64,000 nucleotides of DNA. Source: Candidatus Kinetoplastibacterium crithidii. Its GTDB lineage: Bacteria; Pseudomonadota; Gammaproteobacteria; Burkholderiales; Burkholderiaceae_B. The notes below the pieces were generated by a model that was not told the origin of the DNA, searched no databases, and saw only the letters and a program-made list of their open reading frames with translations. A program made the translations under genes and the position numbers. The stretch covers positions 62,001-126,000 of the forward strand of contig CP064915.1 in NCBI GenBank assembly GCA_027557655.1, written 5' to 3'. Shown one piece after another: positions 9,353-17,622 of the stretch (the first letter of the stretch is position 1; the number at the start of each line of letters is the position of its first letter).

Positions 9353-9504
9353 TTATAATCTAGTAACTATATATAAAAAAATGTAATATAACAATACCAA
9401 TTGCAAATAATCGGTTGTTAGTTCATCATATATCTTGCAAGACACTGGATCTATGACGATTCTAAAACAATAAATGTTGCTTTTTTAACACTAAATTTTT
9501 ACAA

Positions 9505-10767
9505 ATGATAATAGTTCCTATTGTTATTGGCTTGAATCATACGTCAGCCCCTCTCGTAATTCGTGAGCAAATTAGCTTGTCTGTTGATGTTATAAGAAAG
9601 GCACTATCTGACTTGCCGATGTTGACTGATGATAAGATTAATGAGGCAGTGATTCTTTCGACTTGTAATCGTACAGAATTATATTGTGTTGCTAATCCTA
9701 AATTTCTTAATAAATTATTTTTATGGTTTGCAGAAATAGGTAGTATAGATCCAGATGTTTTTAGAAAACATAGTTACTATTATATTGATTTTGAAGCTGT
9801 ACATCATATTTTTAGAGTGTCTAGTGGTTTGGACTCAATGGTTTTGGGAGAGCCAGAAATTCTTGGTCAAATGAAGAAAGCAGTAGTAATTGCTAATGAG
9901 ACTAAAAGTATAGGTTTTTTCTTTCACCGTCTGTTCCAGGATGCTTTTTCTGTAGCTAAAACTGTTCGTACTCAAACTGATATAGGTAGAAATTCCGTTT
10001 CAATTGCTGCTTCATGTTTAAAATTGGCTAATATTAACATGAATAATGTAATGCAAAATGCCAAAGTTCTATTTATTGGAGCAGGGGAGATGATAGAACT
10101 CTGCATAAAACATTTTAGTTCTGTAAATTTTAGAGGGATGGTAATATCAAATAGAACTTTGGCAAAATCTAAAAATCTTGCTGATAAGTTTTCTATTGAT
10201 CTTATTCCTTTCGAACAAATATATGATTATATATCAGATTTTGATATTGTTATTTCATGTACTGCAAGTAATAAATTCATCATCGATAATTCATATATTG
10301 AAAAGATATCTTATGGCACAAATAAATTAATGATAGATTTAGCAGTTCCCAGAGATATAGATCCTATAATAGGCGATTTAAGCAATGTTAACTTATATTC
10401 AATTGATGATTTAGCAGGTATTATTCAAAAAGGCTTGGAAGCTAGGAGAGCTTCTATTCCTAAGGCTGAGCATATTATATTGGAAAAAGTAAAGATATTT
10501 ATGAAGTGGGCTCATCAAAGAGATTTGACCTTAACAATAACTAATCTTATTAATAAAATTGAAAGTATTAAGCTTTTAGAAATAGAAAGAGCTAATAATA
10601 TGATTCATAAGAATTTTAATAAAGAATATGTTATAAGTGTTATGGCTCATAGGATAACTAAAAAGTTCTTGCATGGGTTAATAATTGCTATGAAAAATAG
10701 TGAAGAAGAAGATTTTTCACATATCCATAGATATTTGTCTAAAGTAATAGATAGTCAAGATAAATAA
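9505..10767 (+). CDS. hemA: Glutamyl-tRNA reductase
   Basis: First committed enzyme of C5-pathway haem synthesis: NADPH-dependent reduction of glutamyl-tRNA(Glu) to glutamate-1-semialdehyde. The 420-aa protein has GLNHTSAP (residues 9-16), the catalytic cysteine in STCNRTELY (about 50-58), GLDSMVLGEPEILGQ, the nucleotide-binding IGAGEM segment, SNRT, and a C-terminal dimerisation helix region. It heads the block hemA-prfA-prmC-grxD, as in Bordetella. The substrate tRNA-Glu is encoded at 58931. Trypanosomatid symbionts are known to contribute to host haem supply, so retention fits that lifestyle. Confidence 0.96.
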   Translation: MIIVPIVIGLNHTSAPLVIREQISLSVDVIRKALSDLPMLTDDKINEAVILSTCNRTELYCVANPKFLNKLFLWFAEIGSIDPDVFRKHSYYYIDFEAVHHIFRVSSGLDSMVLGEPEILGQMKKAVVIANETKSIGFFFHRLFQDAFSVAKTVRTQTDIGRNSVSIAASCLKLANINMNNVMQNAKVLFIGAGEMIELCIKHFSSVNFRGMVISNRTLAKSKNLADKFSIDLIPFEQIYDYISDFDIVISCTASNKFIIDNSYIEKISYGTNKLMIDLAVPRDIDPIIGDLSNVNLYSIDDLAGIIQKGLEARRASIPKAEHIILEKVKIFMKWAHQRDLTLTITNLINKIESIKLLEIERANNMIHKNFNKEYVISVMAHRITKKFLHGLIIAMKNSEEEDFSHIHRYLSKVIDSQDK

Positions 10768-10805
10768 TTTATTTAATATAACAGTATTTTTGTAGTGTGA
10801 TTTTC

Positions 10806-11882
10806 ATGAAGCAATCGATGCGTAAGAGATTGGAAGAGTTATCTGATCGTTTAAAAGAAATTGATCTTATGCTTGCTGAGTCAAGTGTATTTACTAATAT
10901 TGATGATTTTCGTAAGTTGTCCTGTGAAAGGTCAGAAATAGAACCTGTAGTCAACAAGTTTGCTGAGTTAGTTTCTATTGAAAACTATATTGCTGAAGCA
11001 TATGAAATGATTTCTGATCCAGAATTAAAGAATCTGGCAGAAGAGGAGATTAAATCAAATAAGCAAATTTTGGAAGAATTGGAAAGTGCATTACATATTT
11101 TATTACTACCAAAAGATCCTAATGACGATCGTAGTTTTTTCTTAGAGATAAGGGCAGGAACTGGTGGTGATGAAAGTACTTTATTCGCTGCTGATTTATT
11201 GAGAATGTATATTCGTTATGCGGAGCGTAAAGCTTGGAAGACTGAATTGATTTCTGAAAGTCTATCAGATTTTGGGGGTTATAAAGAAGTTATTATCAGA
11301 ATTGATGGTCGTTCTGCTTATGCTCATTTAAAGTTTGAATCTGGTGGACATAGAGTTCAGAGAGTGCCTGATACAGAGACTCAAGGTAGAATACATACTT
11401 CTGCATGTACTGTTGCCGTTATGTTAGAGGCAGATACAGTTAGTGATATTGTGATAAATAATAATGATATAAGAATTGATACTTTTAGAGCTAGTGGAGC
11501 TGGTGGGCAACATATTAATAAAACAGATTCTGCTGTTAGAATTACTCATTTGCCTACTGGTCTTGTTGTAGAGTGCCAGGATGACAGATCACAGCATCGT
11601 AATAAAGAGAAAGCCATGCGAGTATTGGCTGCAAGGTTAAAAGATAAAGAAATAAGAGATTTGCAAAATAAAGAAGCTGCTGAAAGAAAAAGCCTAGTAG
11701 GCTCTGGAGATAGATCGGAACGCATAAGAACTTATAACTATCCTCAAAGCAGAGTTACTGATCATAGAATTAATCTGACTTTATATAAATTATCACAAAT
11801 TATGGATGGTGATATGGATGAAATAATAGAGAGCTTGCTTGCAGAATTTCAAGCAGAACAGTTAGCTAATATTAGCTTGTAG
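10806..11882 (+). CDS. prfA: Peptide chain release factor 1
   Basis: Recognises UAA and UAG stop codons and triggers peptide release in the ribosome. The start is taken at ATG 10806 (MKQSMRKRLEEL), giving 358 aa; the GTG 9 bases upstream would add three residues without family support. It has the catalytic GGQ motif in SGAGGQHINKTDSAVR (about residue 230), and STLFAADLLRMY plus GDRSERIRTYNYPQ, all standard. Its GGQ glutamine is the substrate of PrmC, encoded 20 bases downstream. Confidence 0.96.
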   Translation: MKQSMRKRLEELSDRLKEIDLMLAESSVFTNIDDFRKLSCERSEIEPVVNKFAELVSIENYIAEAYEMISDPELKNLAEEEIKSNKQILEELESALHILLLPKDPNDDRSFFLEIRAGTGGDESTLFAADLLRMYIRYAERKAWKTELISESLSDFGGYKEVIIRIDGRSAYAHLKFESGGHRVQRVPDTETQGRIHTSACTVAVMLEADTVSDIVINNNDIRIDTFRASGAGGQHINKTDSAVRITHLPTGLVVECQDDRSQHRNKEKAMRVLAARLKDKEIRDLQNKEAAERKSLVGSGDRSERIRTYNYPQSRVTDHRINLTLYKLSQIMDGDMDEIIESLLAEFQAEQLANISL

Positions 11883-11902
11883 TTTTATAGGTATAATTAT
11901 TG

Positions 11903-12721
11903 ATGGTTTCTATTAAGAATTTAATAATTGATAGTGGAATCTCTAGATTAGAAACAATGATTTTGCTAGAAATGATATTACATAAATCTAGGTCATGGAT
12001 TATTGCTCATGATGATGAAGTTTTATCTGATGAATTTGTAAATTCATATATGGAATTAAATCGAAGGAGGTTGAATGGTGAACCTATAGCTTATATAGTA
12101 GGTTATAAAGAATTTATGAATTATATGTTTATGGTGAATAGAAATGTTTTAATACCTAGACCTGAGACAGAATTAATAGTTGAGCATGGTTTGAAATTAT
12201 TAAGAGATAAATACCTGAATCCTAGGGTTATAGATTTAGGTACTGGTTGTGGAGCTATAGGAATATCAATTGCTCTGAATAGGCCAGATATCAACGTTGT
12301 TGGTTGTGACCTGAGTTCTCAAGCGTTAGAAGTAGCTCGTCATAATGTCATTGCTTTGGGAGCTACAGTAGAGCTTATAGAAAGTGACTGGTTCAAGTCC
12401 ATTAACCCGGAAGAGAAGTTTGATCTTTTATTAGCCAACCCTCCATATATTTCTAGAGAAGATAAACATCTTATGATGGGTGATTTAATTTATGAACCAC
12501 GACTTGCCCTAACAGACGAATCTATAGATGGCTTGGGAAGCATTAGCAAAATTGTAGAGACATCTCCCGCTTATATGAAAGAGGGGGCATCTTTATGGAT
12601 AGAACATGCCTGGAATCATGCTTCTAGCGTGAAGAATATAATGGAATCAGCAGGGTTTAAAAATGTTTATAGTTTGAGTGATTTGTCAGGTATTGAAAGA
12701 GTAACAGGTGGTTTTATATAG
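11903..12721 (+). CDS. prmC: Release factor glutamine methyltransferase
   Basis: SAM-dependent methylation of the GGQ glutamine of release factors. The ATG at 11903 gives 272 aa; a TTG directly before it is not needed. It has IAYIVGYKEF and NVLIPRPETELIVE before the methyltransferase core, the SAM-binding DLGTGCGAIGISIAL (about residues 110-124) and the catalytic NPPYIS motif (about 182-187). The gene directly follows its substrate prfA, a widely conserved pair. Confidence 0.95.
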   Translation: MVSIKNLIIDSGISRLETMILLEMILHKSRSWIIAHDDEVLSDEFVNSYMELNRRRLNGEPIAYIVGYKEFMNYMFMVNRNVLIPRPETELIVEHGLKLLRDKYLNPRVIDLGTGCGAIGISIALNRPDINVVGCDLSSQALEVARHNVIALGATVELIESDWFKSINPEEKFDLLLANPPYISREDKHLMMGDLIYEPRLALTDESIDGLGSISKIVETSPAYMKEGASLWIEHAWNHASSVKNIMESAGFKNVYSLSDLSGIERVTGGFI

Positions 12722-12764
12722 TATCTTTAGAAGAATTTATTATTTTTAATATATAGGTATTTTT

Positions 12765-13082
12765 ATGAAAAGTATAGAGAAAGTTATAGAAGATATAGTA
12801 AGTAGTAATCGTGTAGTTTTATTTATGAAGGGAACAAGTAAATTTCCTCTATGTGGTTTTTCAGGTAAAGCTGTAAGAATATTGATTGATTGTGGTATAT
12901 CAGATATTTTCACCGTCAATGTTTTAGAAGATGAGAATTTACGTCAAGCCATAAAAGATTATTCTAATTGGCCAACAATACCTCAATTGTATATAGATGG
13001 TGAGTTTATAGGAGGTGTTGATATTATGAGTGATCTTAACGATACTGGGGAATTAAAGGCTTTGCTTAATAAAAAGAAGTAG
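12765..13082 (+). CDS. grxD: Monothiol glutaredoxin, CGFS type
   Basis: A 105-aa glutaredoxin with the monothiol active site CGFS in FPLCGFSGKAV (about residues 29-39), the TIPQ-equivalent WPTIPQLYIDGEFIGG and GGVDIMSDL. Members of this class bind a [2Fe-2S] cluster with glutathione and deliver Fe-S clusters. It ends the hemA-prfA-prmC-grxD block. It fits with gshA at the left edge (glutathione supply) and with the Fe-S carrier ApbC at 27762. Confidence 0.95.
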   Translation: MKSIEKVIEDIVSSNRVVLFMKGTSKFPLCGFSGKAVRILIDCGISDIFTVNVLEDENLRQAIKDYSNWPTIPQLYIDGEFIGGVDIMSDLNDTGELKALLNKKK

Positions 13083-13109
13083 TATGAGTTCAATTTTGAT
13101 TTTATTTCA

Positions 13110-13144
13110 TAGTATTATTATAATTACAATGTAATATTATACTA
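13110..13144. terminator. Imperfect hairpin between convergent grxD and can
   Basis: Outer arms TAGTAT/ATACTA and inner arms TTACA/TGTAA enclose a one-base loop with an asymmetric internal loop. Position in a convergent gap suggests a bidirectional terminator, but it is A+T-only apart from two pairs and lacks a clean T-tract, so support is weak. Confidence 0.25.
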
Positions 13145-13154
13145 TACAATATAT

Positions 13155-13790
13155 TCATTCAATTTTCATATCAAAAACATCAGTTTTGTAATTTCTTATT
13201 AGTAGGTCGCCAGTAGATATTAGGAAGTATGCTCCATGTACTTCTAATGATCCATTGTTTACTTTTGTTTTTATAGAAGGAAATGTTAGTAAATTATTAA
13301 TGCTCTGTTTTATCACTCCTAGTTCTAATTTTTTGCTATTTTCTTTAGAATATTGGTTATCTATTTTTAGAGAAGAAGATACTGGTGCAATTTGGGACAT
13401 CCATTTACCTATAAAGTCTACATTACTTAGAGGTTTTTTGTTTTCTATGAATGATTTTATTCCTCCGCATGATTCATGTCCCAGTATCACTATGTATTTT
13501 ATATTAAGAGCGCTAACAGCATATTCTATAGCTGCACTAGTTCCATGGTAAGAAGAATTAGGATCTTTATCATATGGAGGGACTAAGTTAGCAACATTAC
13601 GGACTACAAACATTTCTCCTGGTTTTGAGTCGAAAATTAATTCAGGAGATACTCTTGAGTCACAACATCCGATAATCATTATTTCTGGATTTTGACCAGA
13701 TTTTGCTAATTCTTTATACCTAGTTTTTTCGTTAGCCAATTTTCCATTTCTAAATGAGAAATAGCCATCTAACAGTCTTTTGGGAAACAT
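13155..13790 (-). CDS. can: Beta-class carbonic anhydrase
   Basis: Zinc enzyme interconverting CO2 and bicarbonate. The 211-aa protein has the zinc ligands and catalytic dyad in CCDSRVSPE (Cys, Asp and Arg, about residues 41-49) and in ILGHESCGGI (His and Cys, about 101-110), and FVVRNVANLVPPY between them. It lies 96 bases downstream of ppc on the same strand. This is a sensible pairing because PEP carboxylase consumes bicarbonate. A long inverted repeat lies between the two genes. Confidence 0.95.
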   Translation of the reverse strand: MFPKRLLDGYFSFRNGKLANEKTRYKELAKSGQNPEIMIIGCCDSRVSPELIFDSKPGEMFVVRNVANLVPPYDKDPNSSYHGTSAAIEYAVSALNIKYIVILGHESCGGIKSFIENKKPLSNVDFIGKWMSQIAPVSSSLKIDNQYSKENSKKLELGVIKQSINNLLTFPSIKTKVNNGSLEVHGAYFLISTGDLLIRNYKTDVFDMKIE

Positions 13791-13816
13791 ATTTATTTAA
13801 ATTCATTTTTTAATTT

Positions 13817-13860
13817 ATACAACAGTTTCTAATGTAGATAATAATTATAAACTGTTGTAT
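13817..13860. repeat. 12-bp perfect inverted repeat between ppc and can
   Basis: Arms ATACAACAGTTT (13817-13828) and AAACTGTTGTAT (13849-13860) flank a 20-base spacer. In the ppc transcript it would form a stem-loop 27 bases after the stop codon. On that strand no T-tract follows, so it is not a canonical intrinsic terminator. A 3'-end-stabilising stem, a processing site or an operator for can are alternatives. Confidence 0.55.
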
Positions 13861-13886
13861 TTATTTATAGAATAATTAAGAAATTA

Positions 13887-16715
13887 TTATCCAGAATTTC
13901 TTAATCCTGCAGCTATTCCATTAATAGTTAGGTGTATAGCTCGTTGTATTTTCTCTATTTCATTAATTGATAAATAATCTTTTTGTGATCTATATCTTTT
14001 AATTAGCTCAATTTGTAGGTAGTTTAATGGATCAATGTATATAAATCTATCATTTAGTCTAGATAGCAAAGTAGGGTTATCTTCTAATAGATCTCTTTGT
14101 GTCAGTAATTGGAGCATTTTGATTGTTTTATTATGCTCAGTATTTATTTTATTAAATATACTACTTCTTAAAAATTCATTTTTAACTAGTTTTGAGTAGC
14201 AAGAAGCAATTTTAATATTTGATTTTACTAATACCATCTCCATGTTAGATAACAATGTTTTGAATGCTGACCATTCTTTGGTCATGGCTCTTAATTGATC
14301 AAGTCGTTCTTGTTTGGACTTTGTTGAGTTGTTACCAACTTCTATGTAATGTTCTATAGCAGACCCTATGCCATACCAGCTAGGTATCATTAGTCTACAT
14401 TGAGCCCAAGAGAAACTCCAAGGTATTGCTCTTAGATTTTCTATATCTTGGTTTTTGCTACGAGAAGAAGGTCTTGAGCCTATATTAAGAGCTGATATTT
14501 CATTTATTGGAGTCGAGGAAAAGAAATATTCTGAGAAACCTGGATTAACATAAACTAAATCACAATATAGTTTTTGTGCATATTCAGACATATCTGACAT
14601 GATGTCGCCAAATTGTTTAATATGTAAGTCTTCTTTAGAGGCAGTTTTTCTATCTATACATAAGCTTGACTCTAGAGTCGCAGATGTTAGTAGTTCTAAA
14701 TGCCATTTTCCTACTTCTGCATTATGATATTTTCCTTGTATAACCTCTCCTTGTTCTGTCAACCTAATTTGACCTGATACTGTTCCTGGAGGTTGTGATA
14801 TTATTGCATCAAAACTGGATCCGCCTCCTCGTCCAACTGATCCTCCTCTTCCATGGAATAGTCTTAGTTTTATGCCTCGAGCATTAAATACATTAACCAA
14901 GGATCTTTCTGCTTGATATAAAGACCAATTTGAGGTTAAATATCCTCCATCTTTATTACTATCAGAGTATCCTAGCATTACTTCTTGAGTATTATGTTGT
15001 GCATTAGTAATTCTTGTTTTTATTTCTGGGATATCTAACCATGCAGCCATAATTTTAGAGCAGTTTTGTAGGTCATTTATGGTTTCAAATAAAGGGACAA
15101 TCATTAATCCATTGTCTTGTTCAATATCACTAAATATGGGTGGTATTAACCCAGTTTCTTTTTGTAGCAATAAAACTTCTAATAGGTCACTTAGTGTCTC
15201 TGTATGTGATACTACATAGTTTTGTATAGCTTGCTTACCAAACAAAGATCTAATTTCAGCAGCTGTTTTTAAAATGTTTAGTTCTTTGTTTGTTTCTTCG
15301 CTATAATTTATCCATGGAGATAATAGAGGTCTTCCTTGATTTAATTCTTTTATGAGAAGTTCTATTTTTAAATTCTCATCTAGTTCTGAGTATTTATTCT
15401 TGCCTTCTAGATAAACACCAGCTTTTTGAAAGAGTTCCTCAAGAACTCTTTCGTGTACATCTGAATTCTGTCTAAGATCTATGGTGCTTAGATGGAAGCC
15501 GAATACTTTGATGGACTGACGTAATTTTTTTAACCTTAGATCACTAATTGTTTTTCCATGGTTGTTAGCAAGTGATTTATGGATTACAGTTAGATCTTTA
15601 TAAAACTCCTCGGGATTAGAATAGGGATGTGCTTGCATAATATCCCTTCTAGCAATATTTAATCCAATTAATTTTTTCGAAGTAAAAGCTAATCTTGAGT
15701 AAATCCCTATTAAAGCACGGCGATAAGGTTCGTCTATTAGATGACTAGATTCATCCCCGCTTCTATTAGCAAGGAATAAAAGTTCGTCATCTACTTTTAT
15801 TAATAGGGAACTTATGGATAATTCTTTTTTTAATGCATACACTTCTTTTAAATAATACTCAAGAATGACAGTGGATTGTTTTGTTGCTGCTTGTTTTAAT
15901 GTTTTTTCATCTACATAAGGATTTCCATCTCTATCTCCACCTATCCAACTACCCATTCTTAGAAAAGGATTAATAGAATCAGGTAGGACTGTTTTATTAT
16001 ATTTTTTGTTAATAATATTTATTAATTCATTGTATAGTTTGGGTATTGCAGACAAGAAAGTACTTTTGTAATAAGACAATGCATTTTCTATCTCGTCTAT
16101 CACAGTTAGACTTGAATAACGAAGCATCCTTGTTTGCCAGAGCATTGAAATATAACCGTTAAGTTCATAATCTATATCATTTTTCTCTTCGTTTGTTTGA
16201 GCTAGGTAACGTTGAGATAGTTTATCTGCAATATGCAAGTGTAAATCTAGGATGCTTCTGCGTTGTATTTCTGTTGGGTGAGCTGTAAGTACAGGCATTA
16301 TGCAAGAAGATTCTAATATTTCAGAAATTTCTGACGATTCTACATTATTAACTATAAGTTTTTGCACAATATCTTTTAAGCTTCCTCTTTGGATTGTTTT
16401 AGAAGAGACATCTATTTCTTTTTGTCTACGATTTTGATCTAAATCCTCAGATATATTCAATAATTGCAGTAAAAAACCAAAAGCTCTCGCAATATAATTT
16501 GTATCATTGCTATCTAATTCATTGATTAGTTTTTCTAACTTTTCATTATTAAGAACTGCATCATTTTCTTCTATATTTATAGCAACTTTTCTTATGGTTT
16601 CTATTGTATTAAAAAGTCTTTTGCCTTCGCATTCTTGTATAACATTTCCTAGGATCTTTCCTAATAATCTTATTTCAGAGTGTAGATATGATTTTCGAGA
16701 TTCTTCAGAGTGCAT
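13887..16715 (-). CDS. ppc: Phosphoenolpyruvate carboxylase
   Basis: Anaplerotic carboxylation of phosphoenolpyruvate to oxaloacetate with bicarbonate. The 942-aa length is full size. Catalytic regions are present: VLTAHPTEIQRRS (His, about residue 145), WIGGDRDGNPYV, FHGRGGSVGRGGG (about 610-622) and the C-terminal AAGLRNSG (family consensus ends in MRNTG). The start ATG at 16715 begins MHSEESRK. It sits divergent from queC across 150 bases and upstream of can. In a reduced symbiont it would replenish oxaloacetate for aspartate-family amino acids (inference). Confidence 0.97.
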   Translation of the reverse strand: MHSEESRKSYLHSEIRLLGKILGNVIQECEGKRLFNTIETIRKVAINIEENDAVLNNEKLEKLINELDSNDTNYIARAFGFLLQLLNISEDLDQNRRQKEIDVSSKTIQRGSLKDIVQKLIVNNVESSEISEILESSCIMPVLTAHPTEIQRRSILDLHLHIADKLSQRYLAQTNEEKNDIDYELNGYISMLWQTRMLRYSSLTVIDEIENALSYYKSTFLSAIPKLYNELINIINKKYNKTVLPDSINPFLRMGSWIGGDRDGNPYVDEKTLKQAATKQSTVILEYYLKEVYALKKELSISSLLIKVDDELLFLANRSGDESSHLIDEPYRRALIGIYSRLAFTSKKLIGLNIARRDIMQAHPYSNPEEFYKDLTVIHKSLANNHGKTISDLRLKKLRQSIKVFGFHLSTIDLRQNSDVHERVLEELFQKAGVYLEGKNKYSELDENLKIELLIKELNQGRPLLSPWINYSEETNKELNILKTAAEIRSLFGKQAIQNYVVSHTETLSDLLEVLLLQKETGLIPPIFSDIEQDNGLMIVPLFETINDLQNCSKIMAAWLDIPEIKTRITNAQHNTQEVMLGYSDSNKDGGYLTSNWSLYQAERSLVNVFNARGIKLRLFHGRGGSVGRGGGSSFDAIISQPPGTVSGQIRLTEQGEVIQGKYHNAEVGKWHLELLTSATLESSLCIDRKTASKEDLHIKQFGDIMSDMSEYAQKLYCDLVYVNPGFSEYFFSSTPINEISALNIGSRPSSRSKNQDIENLRAIPWSFSWAQCRLMIPSWYGIGSAIEHYIEVGNNSTKSKQERLDQLRAMTKEWSAFKTLLSNMEMVLVKSNIKIASCYSKLVKNEFLRSSIFNKINTEHNKTIKMLQLLTQRDLLEDNPTLLSRLNDRFIYIDPLNYLQIELIKRYRSQKDYLSINEIEKIQRAIHLTINGIAAGLRNSG

Positions 16716-16865
16716 TTTTAATAGTTTCTTTAGTTGTTTAATAAATAAAATACTTGTTTTTTCTTATTGTTTGATAGTACAAGTATAAGTGTTTTTGGTT
16801 TTAAAAAACATACAAATAATATTGAAAATAGATATAAGTTATTACATATAAAAAGGTAACCGATA

Positions 16866-17567
16866 ATGAAAGTACATAATAAAGCATTAGTATTGTTTTC
16901 AGGAGGTCAAGATTCTACTACTTGTTTGGCTTGGGCTTTAAAAATTTATGATGAAGTTGAAACTATTTCATTTGATTATGGTCAGCGTCATAACGTTGAA
17001 CTACTTGCTAGATCAAAAGTGTTAGAGTCTATTAGATCATCATTTCCAGATTGGGATAAGAAATTAGGTAGTTGTTATTTAGTTGAAATAGATTTCATAA
17101 AAAAAATTTTGGAAACATCTTTAACTAGTAATATTGATATTGACATAAAAGATGGAATACCAAATACTTTTGTACCAGGAAGAAATTTATTATTTTTTAA
17201 TCTAGCTGCTACATTAGGCTATAAAAAAGGAATTGAAACTATAGTTGGAGGTATGAGTCAGACAGATTTTTCTGGATATCCTGATTGTAGAGATAACAGT
17301 ATTAAATCACAACAGATAGCATTAAGTCTTGGTTTTGGTAAAGACTTTATCTTGGAAACGCCTTTGATGTGGAAGAATAAAAGTCAAGTATGGGCTTTTG
17401 CAAAAGATATAGGTGGTCATAAACTCATAGATATTATTATCAAAGATACTCATACTTGTTATGTTGGAGATCGTTCTAAATTAAACGATTGGGGATATGG
17501 TTGCGGAAATTGTCCATCATGTATTTTACGTAAAAGTGGTTGGGAATCGTGGATTAATGTAGAATGA
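16866..17567 (+). CDS. queC: 7-cyano-7-deazaguanine synthase
   Basis: ATP-dependent conversion of carboxy-deazaguanine to preQ0 in queuosine synthesis. The 233-aa protein has the PP-loop LFSGGQDSTTCL (residues 10-21), VPGRNLLFFNLA, and the zinc-binding cysteines in CYVGDR and CGNCPSC near the C-terminus. No other queuosine gene is in this window. Queuosine modifies GUN anticodons, which includes tRNA-Asp(GTC) at 58839. It is followed 55 bases later by ilvD on the same strand. Confidence 0.95.
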   Translation: MKVHNKALVLFSGGQDSTTCLAWALKIYDEVETISFDYGQRHNVELLARSKVLESIRSSFPDWDKKLGSCYLVEIDFIKKILETSLTSNIDIDIKDGIPNTFVPGRNLLFFNLAATLGYKKGIETIVGGMSQTDFSGYPDCRDNSIKSQQIALSLGFGKDFILETPLMWKNKSQVWAFAKDIGGHKLIDIIIKDTHTCYVGDRSKLNDWGYGCGNCPSCILRKSGWESWINVE

Positions 17568-17622
17568 TTCCAAGTAACAATTTGTTTATTTTTTTAATAT
17601 AAATATATTATAGGTTTGAGTC

